A stretch of 64,000 bases of DNA. Source: Hedera helix (Eukaryota; Streptophyta; Magnoliopsida; Apiales; Araliaceae). Positions 59,901 through 64,000 of the stretch are shown here, in pieces. The stretch lies in the NCBI GenBank assembly GCA_947179155.2, contig OX359274.1, positions 48,765,564-48,829,563 of the forward strand, written 5' to 3'. The position numbers and the translations under genes are program-made. Positions within the stretch are counted from its first letter, which is position 1, and the number at the start of each line of letters is the position of its first letter. The notes below the pieces were generated by a model. That model was not told where the DNA came from, did not search any database, and saw only the letters and a program-made list of their open reading frames with translations.

Positions 59901-61576
59901 AAGTTTGACACATCTTTGTTCAAGTCAGTGACATGAGCTAAAAATGCTTGACATCCGTTTTTTAATAAACGAGTGGCTTTATGGCTAGAAATGACAGTTA
60001 TGGATTTCAATGGTTTGATGGTTTGAATTTGTATGACAGGTTGATTAGGAATATGAAAACTAATGATCTTTTGAAAGCAATCAATTTTAGCATGATGATT
60101 AGTCAACCAATCAATTCCTAAAATCACATCAAATTCATGCATTTCCAATGAGATAAGGTCAACGGGTAATATAAAGCTATTGATTTGAACTAAGCAGGAT
60201 TTATATACCGTAGATGTAATGGCTATTGCTCCTAATGGGGTTTCAACTGATAAGTCAAAGTCCAAATTGTCAGGAGTTAAGTTTAATCGTTGAGCACACG
60301 TAGGTGAGACAAAAGAATGGGTAGAACCAGTATCTAACAGGGCATAGACTTCATGAGAATTTATGAATAGCTTACCGGTTATCACCTCATTCGGGTTTCG
60401 TGCCATTTGGGACGTCACAACAAAAGCTCTCCCTTGAACTACAGATTTTCCCTTATTCGTGCTAGCTTTTGGTACCATCATTGCAGCTGGATTTGATTTT
60501 GAAACAGGACAAAATCGAGCCATATGACCTTCTTTTCCGCAACTGTAGCACAACTTGGACTGTTGAGTACAGTTTGGGCTGATGTGGCCCTTCTGACCAC
60601 ACTTGTAACATCTTACCGGTGGTCGATCTCCTCCCCTTGGTACTGGTGCCGGTGCAGGTACTGGTGCCGATGCTCTTCCATAATCATTATGGAATCTCTT
60701 TCTCTTGAAATTATTTCCACTGGATTCTCCACTTCTATTATTCGATGCGTGATTACTACCGAAGTGCTGGTTACCTCCCTTATGGTTCTCGTTCCTGTGG
60801 TTGTTGTCATTTCTCTCTCTACGCTGATCATTGACTCTTGGCTGCAATTTTTCATCTGTTTGCTCTACCCTTTGAGCCCTGTCGACCACATCTGAATACA
60901 AGGTCAATTTATGAGAGCTAAGTTGTTGACGAATTTCGAATCTCAAACATCGTAAGAACATCCGACTCATCCGTGCTTCGTCATCCACTAGATGAGTCGC
61001 GAAACGAGATAGTTCGGCAAACTTAGCTTCATATTATGAAACAGACATATTTCCTTGCTCTAGTTTTATGAACTCCACCTCTTTCATATGGCGGATGCTT
61101 TCTAAAAAATACTTTTCGTTGAACAGCTCTTTGAATTCCAGCCAAGACATTTCGAGAGCCGAATGATGGATACGTTTTACTGCTTCCCACCAATGGTTTG
61201 CCTCCACTCGAAACATAAAGGTGGCGAATGGCACCTTCTGATCATCTGCACATCGCAGAACATCAAGGATTTTTGTCGTTTGCTTTAACCATGCCTCCGC
61301 TTTGAGTGGTTCAGGCTTCCCGAAAAATTCAGGTGGTCCCAACTCTTTAAATTGTTTAACGGTGACAATCCTTGAATTATCAGCGTTTCCATCGTTACGA
61401 CCTCCCCTTAGCTGATTTTGGATAAATTGCATGAAGTTTCAAAAGAAACCATTCTGATTTGCATGATCACCAGCATTATTTTCTGAAGCTGCAGGAGGAT
61501 TGTTTGTAGCTTCTTGATTCTCAGCTACGTTCGCCTCGGGCAGTGGATAATTCATTCCCTGATTTTCAGAAGTCAT
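56945..61576 (-). pseudogene. Tekay/Del-type chromovirus Gag-Pol polyprotein with three in-frame stops
   Basis: From the start at 61576 (MTSENQGMNYPLPEANVAEN) the frame runs to a TAA at 56945-56947. Gag has PPEFFGKPEPLKAEAWLKQT and NHWWEAVKR. Two CCHC knuckles follow (CYKCGQKGHISPNC, CYSCGKEGHMARFC). Protease has LLDTGSTHSF. Reverse transcriptase has VVFIDDILIYS. RNase H has IYSDASGKGLG and TDHKSLKYF. Integrase has HPGSTKMYRDL, CLTCQRVK, MDFVTGLP, VSDRDPRF and DGQSERTIQ. A chromodomain closes the protein (KILDKKEQILRSKVIPQVKV, LWRNQDTEEMTWE). Stops interrupt at about 61436 (TGA before NFMQ), 61034 (TAA after NMSVS, where CAA is likely original) and 58049 (TGA after PEWK, where TGG is intact in the neighbouring copy). 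Otherwise it is full length. Confidence 0.9.
56950..56963 (-). other. Polypurine tract of the Tekay/Del-type element
   Basis: On the minus strand TAAGGAGGGGAGGT directly precedes the 3' LTR start, as expected for the plus-strand primer of reverse transcription. Confidence 0.85.
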
Positions 61577-61754
61577 TTTTAACTGCGGTCATAAGATAAA
61601 TGTTAGTTAAATAAACTGACTCGTCACTTCTTGTCCCCACATTCAAGCCAACTTATTAGATAACAAAATTTTATGTAGGACATACTAATGACGTAATCTA
61701 TTCGTCTCTCTCCTCCTACTTCTACCCCAGATCTCCATTAAAGATCATATCCCT

Positions 61755-61770
61755 AAGCTCGGATACCAAA
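61755..61770 (-). other. Primer-binding site of the Tekay/Del-type element
   Basis: On the minus strand TTTGGTATCCGAGCTTAG follows the 5' LTR end. TGGTATC(C)GAGC matches the initiator tRNA-Met type with one change from the common form. Confidence 0.8.
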
Positions 61771-62746
61771 TGTGACGCCCCCAAATCTAGGCCTACATAG
61801 CCCAATTTGAGACGCCATAAAATACATAAACTTTAATACAAATAGTACATAGGACAGAAATGCAAAACTCAATAATACACAACTAAGTCTTCACTATTAT
61901 TTCCACACTATATTCAACATGTGAAGACTACAATAGCTATCACTCGGACCGTCACTCCATTCCCCCGCTAGACCCGGCTACTCTCTCTTTTTCTGAAAAA
62001 CAATGGAACAAAAGAAAAGGTGAGCTCAAATAGCCCAGTAAGAAATATCATGACTAAGATAACGACAAATAAATTATCATTAGCCTTCAACAGGTGAGTT
62101 CTTAATTGAATATAATAGACAATAAGCTTTGTATCAATAATAGCAGCGGAATGAGCAATCTATTAGAAGAATAATGCAGACTATATTGTCCACTCGATTC
62201 TCTTTTTAGGAAAAACATCATCAACTTTTATCATCTTAAACACCGTTGGTCATGATAATATAAATTTTCAGTTCCTGATTTTAATCATGCCAGTCAATAG
62301 TTCATCTTTGCATTACGAGCCAAAGATATTCAAATATAACCCAACGGTAATGATTATACCAGTTTTCAGCCTTTGGTCATAATCATACCAACAACAGTTC
62401 ATCTTTGCCCCAGGCCAAAGAGAATATTCACCACGTGCCCTAAAAGGCACAATAAATATATCGCCTTTATCCTATCAACTGTGTCCCAGGCCACAGATAT
62501 TCACAACAACATGGTTCTTGATGATTAGAATAACAACCGTGATATAGATGATGAATCAGAAAAAACAGTATGATCAATAAATATCGAAAGTTTATGACTT
62601 TACTTTGTGCAGATTCAAATAATGTCCAAATTGCCAACATGATGTGGACTAAAATTCAAGAATGATATTTAAGATCCACAGTTCAAAATAACAGTTAAGG
62701 TTCAATAGAAAGATTTAGAAAAATAGGAAGGTTCAGTTGAAATGAT
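61771..62746 (-). repeat. Truncated 5' LTR of the Tekay/Del-type element
   Basis: This matches 54280-55256 with about eleven differences by eye over some 977 bp, near 99 percent identity. It covers only the last third or so of the 2670-bp LTR. The upstream part, including TATA box and 75-bp array, is missing, so the element has lost its promoter. Confidence 0.85.
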
Positions 62747-62775
62747 AGAAAGATTTAGAAAAATAGGAAGGTTCA

Positions 62776-64000
62776 AGTGAAAAGTTTTCTCGTATAGGCA
62801 AGAAATGAGCAGATTTGGTCAATCTATCTACGATCACCCAAATTGCATCTAAGCCTTGAGAAACTTTTGGAAGACCCGTCACGAAGTCCATATTGATGTG
62901 TTCCCACTTCCATTCGGGAACTTCAAGTGATTGTAATGGACCTTTAGGAACTTGATGTTCTGCCTTGACACGTTGACAAGTTAGGCACCTTGAGATAAAC
63001 TCCGCAATCTCTCTTTTCATATTGTTCCACCAAAATGTATGTCGAAGATCTCGATACATCTTGGTACCTCCTGGGTGGATTGCAAACGGCGTGTTGTGTG
63101 CCTCCATCATGATTTTATGCTTTAATTCAGGATCGTTAGGAACACAAAGTCGAGAGTTGACTCGAAGTATTCCTTTCTCGTCGATTCTTGCTTCGGGAAT
63201 GGCACCTTCTTGTACTTTCTTTATCATGTTTATCAGTTCCGGATCGGTAGCTTGAGCAGCTTTAATTTTATCGATTAAAGTTGGTTCTACTCGCACGTGA
63301 GCAATCTTCGAGTGGGTCCCTGGTGTCTTTAGCTCTATCTCCATCTTTTGCAAGTCGTACAAAATACACTTTTGTGTTGTCAGCAGTGCACTTGTACTTG
63401 CATAAGATTTTCTGCTCAAAGCGTCAGCTACAACGTTCGCCTTTCCCGGGTGATACTGGATTGTGTGGTCATAATCCTTTAACAGCTCAAGCCAACGTCG
63501 TTGTCGCATGTTGAGTTCCTTCTGGGTGAAGAAATACTTGAGACTTTTATGATCCGTATAGATATCCACTTTTTCTCCGTACAAGTAGTGTCTCCAGATC
63601 TTCAACGCGAAAACGACTGCTGCCAACTCTAGATCATGAGTAGGATAATTTTTCTCATAATCTTTGAGTTGTCGAGAGGCGTAGGCTATAACATTTCCAT
63701 GTTGCATAAGGACACAGCCTAGACCTTTGCCAGAAGCATCGCTGTAGATAACAAATTCTCCTGATCCTGATGGTATGGTCAGAACAGGAGCTGAAACCAG
63801 TCTCTTCTTGAGTTCTTGGAAACTTTTATCGCATTCCTCGCTCCATATGAATTTTGTGCTTTTCCGAGTAAGCTGCGTTAATGGAGTGGCGATTCGAGAA
63901 AATCCTTCTACGAATCTCCGATAATAACCAGCTAGACCCAGAAAACTTCGGACTTCGGTTACTGTTTTGGCTTGTTCCCAATTTAGTACCGTTTCAATCT
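62776..64000 (-). pseudogene. Second Tekay/Del-type pol fragment (RT end, RNase H, integrase start), runs off the window
   Basis: It matches 57921 to about 59145 of the neighbouring element in the same orientation. The frame is open from the window edge through RNase H (SDASGKGLG, TDHKSLKYF) to the integrase zinc finger and MDFVTGLPKVSQGLDAI, and has WEHI where the neighbour has a stop. It breaks at 62776 after the residues RENFSLE, where truncated LTR sequence is joined, so the DDE part and chromodomain are gone. The part beyond 64000 is not visible. Confidence 0.88.

Overview
This is plant nuclear DNA. It has GT-AG introns, AT-rich intergenic sequence, LTR retrotransposons of the CRM, Tekay/Del, Tat and Athila lineages, and typical plant gene families: a TBL acetyltransferase, an Em-type LEA protein, a wall-associated kinase, an AMP deaminase and an SR splicing factor. 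A eudicot is likely but the species cannot be named. All reading was by eye on both strands. Family comparisons rest on remembered family consensus, not on searches.

Layout. 1-7 kb holds decayed repeats: two copies of an Athila-like LTR, the second followed by a C-to-T/G-to-A decayed primer-binding site; an AAA-ATPase C-terminal fragment; and a 917-bp hAT-type element with a perfect 8-bp target duplication. 7.2-10.15 kb holds an apparently intact six-exon trichome-birefringence-like (TBL) gene on the plus strand. 12.5-22.0 kb holds six exons of a dead AMP deaminase gene on the minus strand. It was split by a non-autonomous Copia-type element (target duplication GACGA), which was itself split by a young, apparently intact 5.8-kb CRM-type chromovirus (target duplication GTTCA, identical 692-bp LTRs, one 1504-codon ORF). 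24.5-25.2 kb holds an intact two-exon Em/LEA_5 gene on the minus strand.

26-42.7 kb is a mosaic of inverted duplications, MITEs, two oppositely oriented 1.93-kb solo LTRs, a kinase-gene fragment, and a Helitron (35638-40871, minus) lying in an intron of a broken SR splicing-factor gene and carrying one of the solo LTRs. 42.7-45.5 kb is a wall-associated-kinase-like gene (minus) with two single-base frame lesions and a duplicated as-1-like motif upstream. 46.4-47.7 kb is a degenerate CACTA transposase.

47.9-64 kb is stacked Gypsy elements on the minus strand. A decayed Tat-lineage element with an antisense ORF between pol and its 3' LTR is interrupted by a Tekay/Del chromovirus. The 5' LTR of that chromovirus is truncated and joined to the integrase of a third, related copy through a short templated duplication.

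The two genes that look functional are TBL and Em-like LEA. The WAK-like gene is nearly intact. Everything else with coding character is transposon-derived or a gene relic. I did not find a novel defence or regulatory system. The most informative observations are the datable nesting orders and the empty-site comparison.
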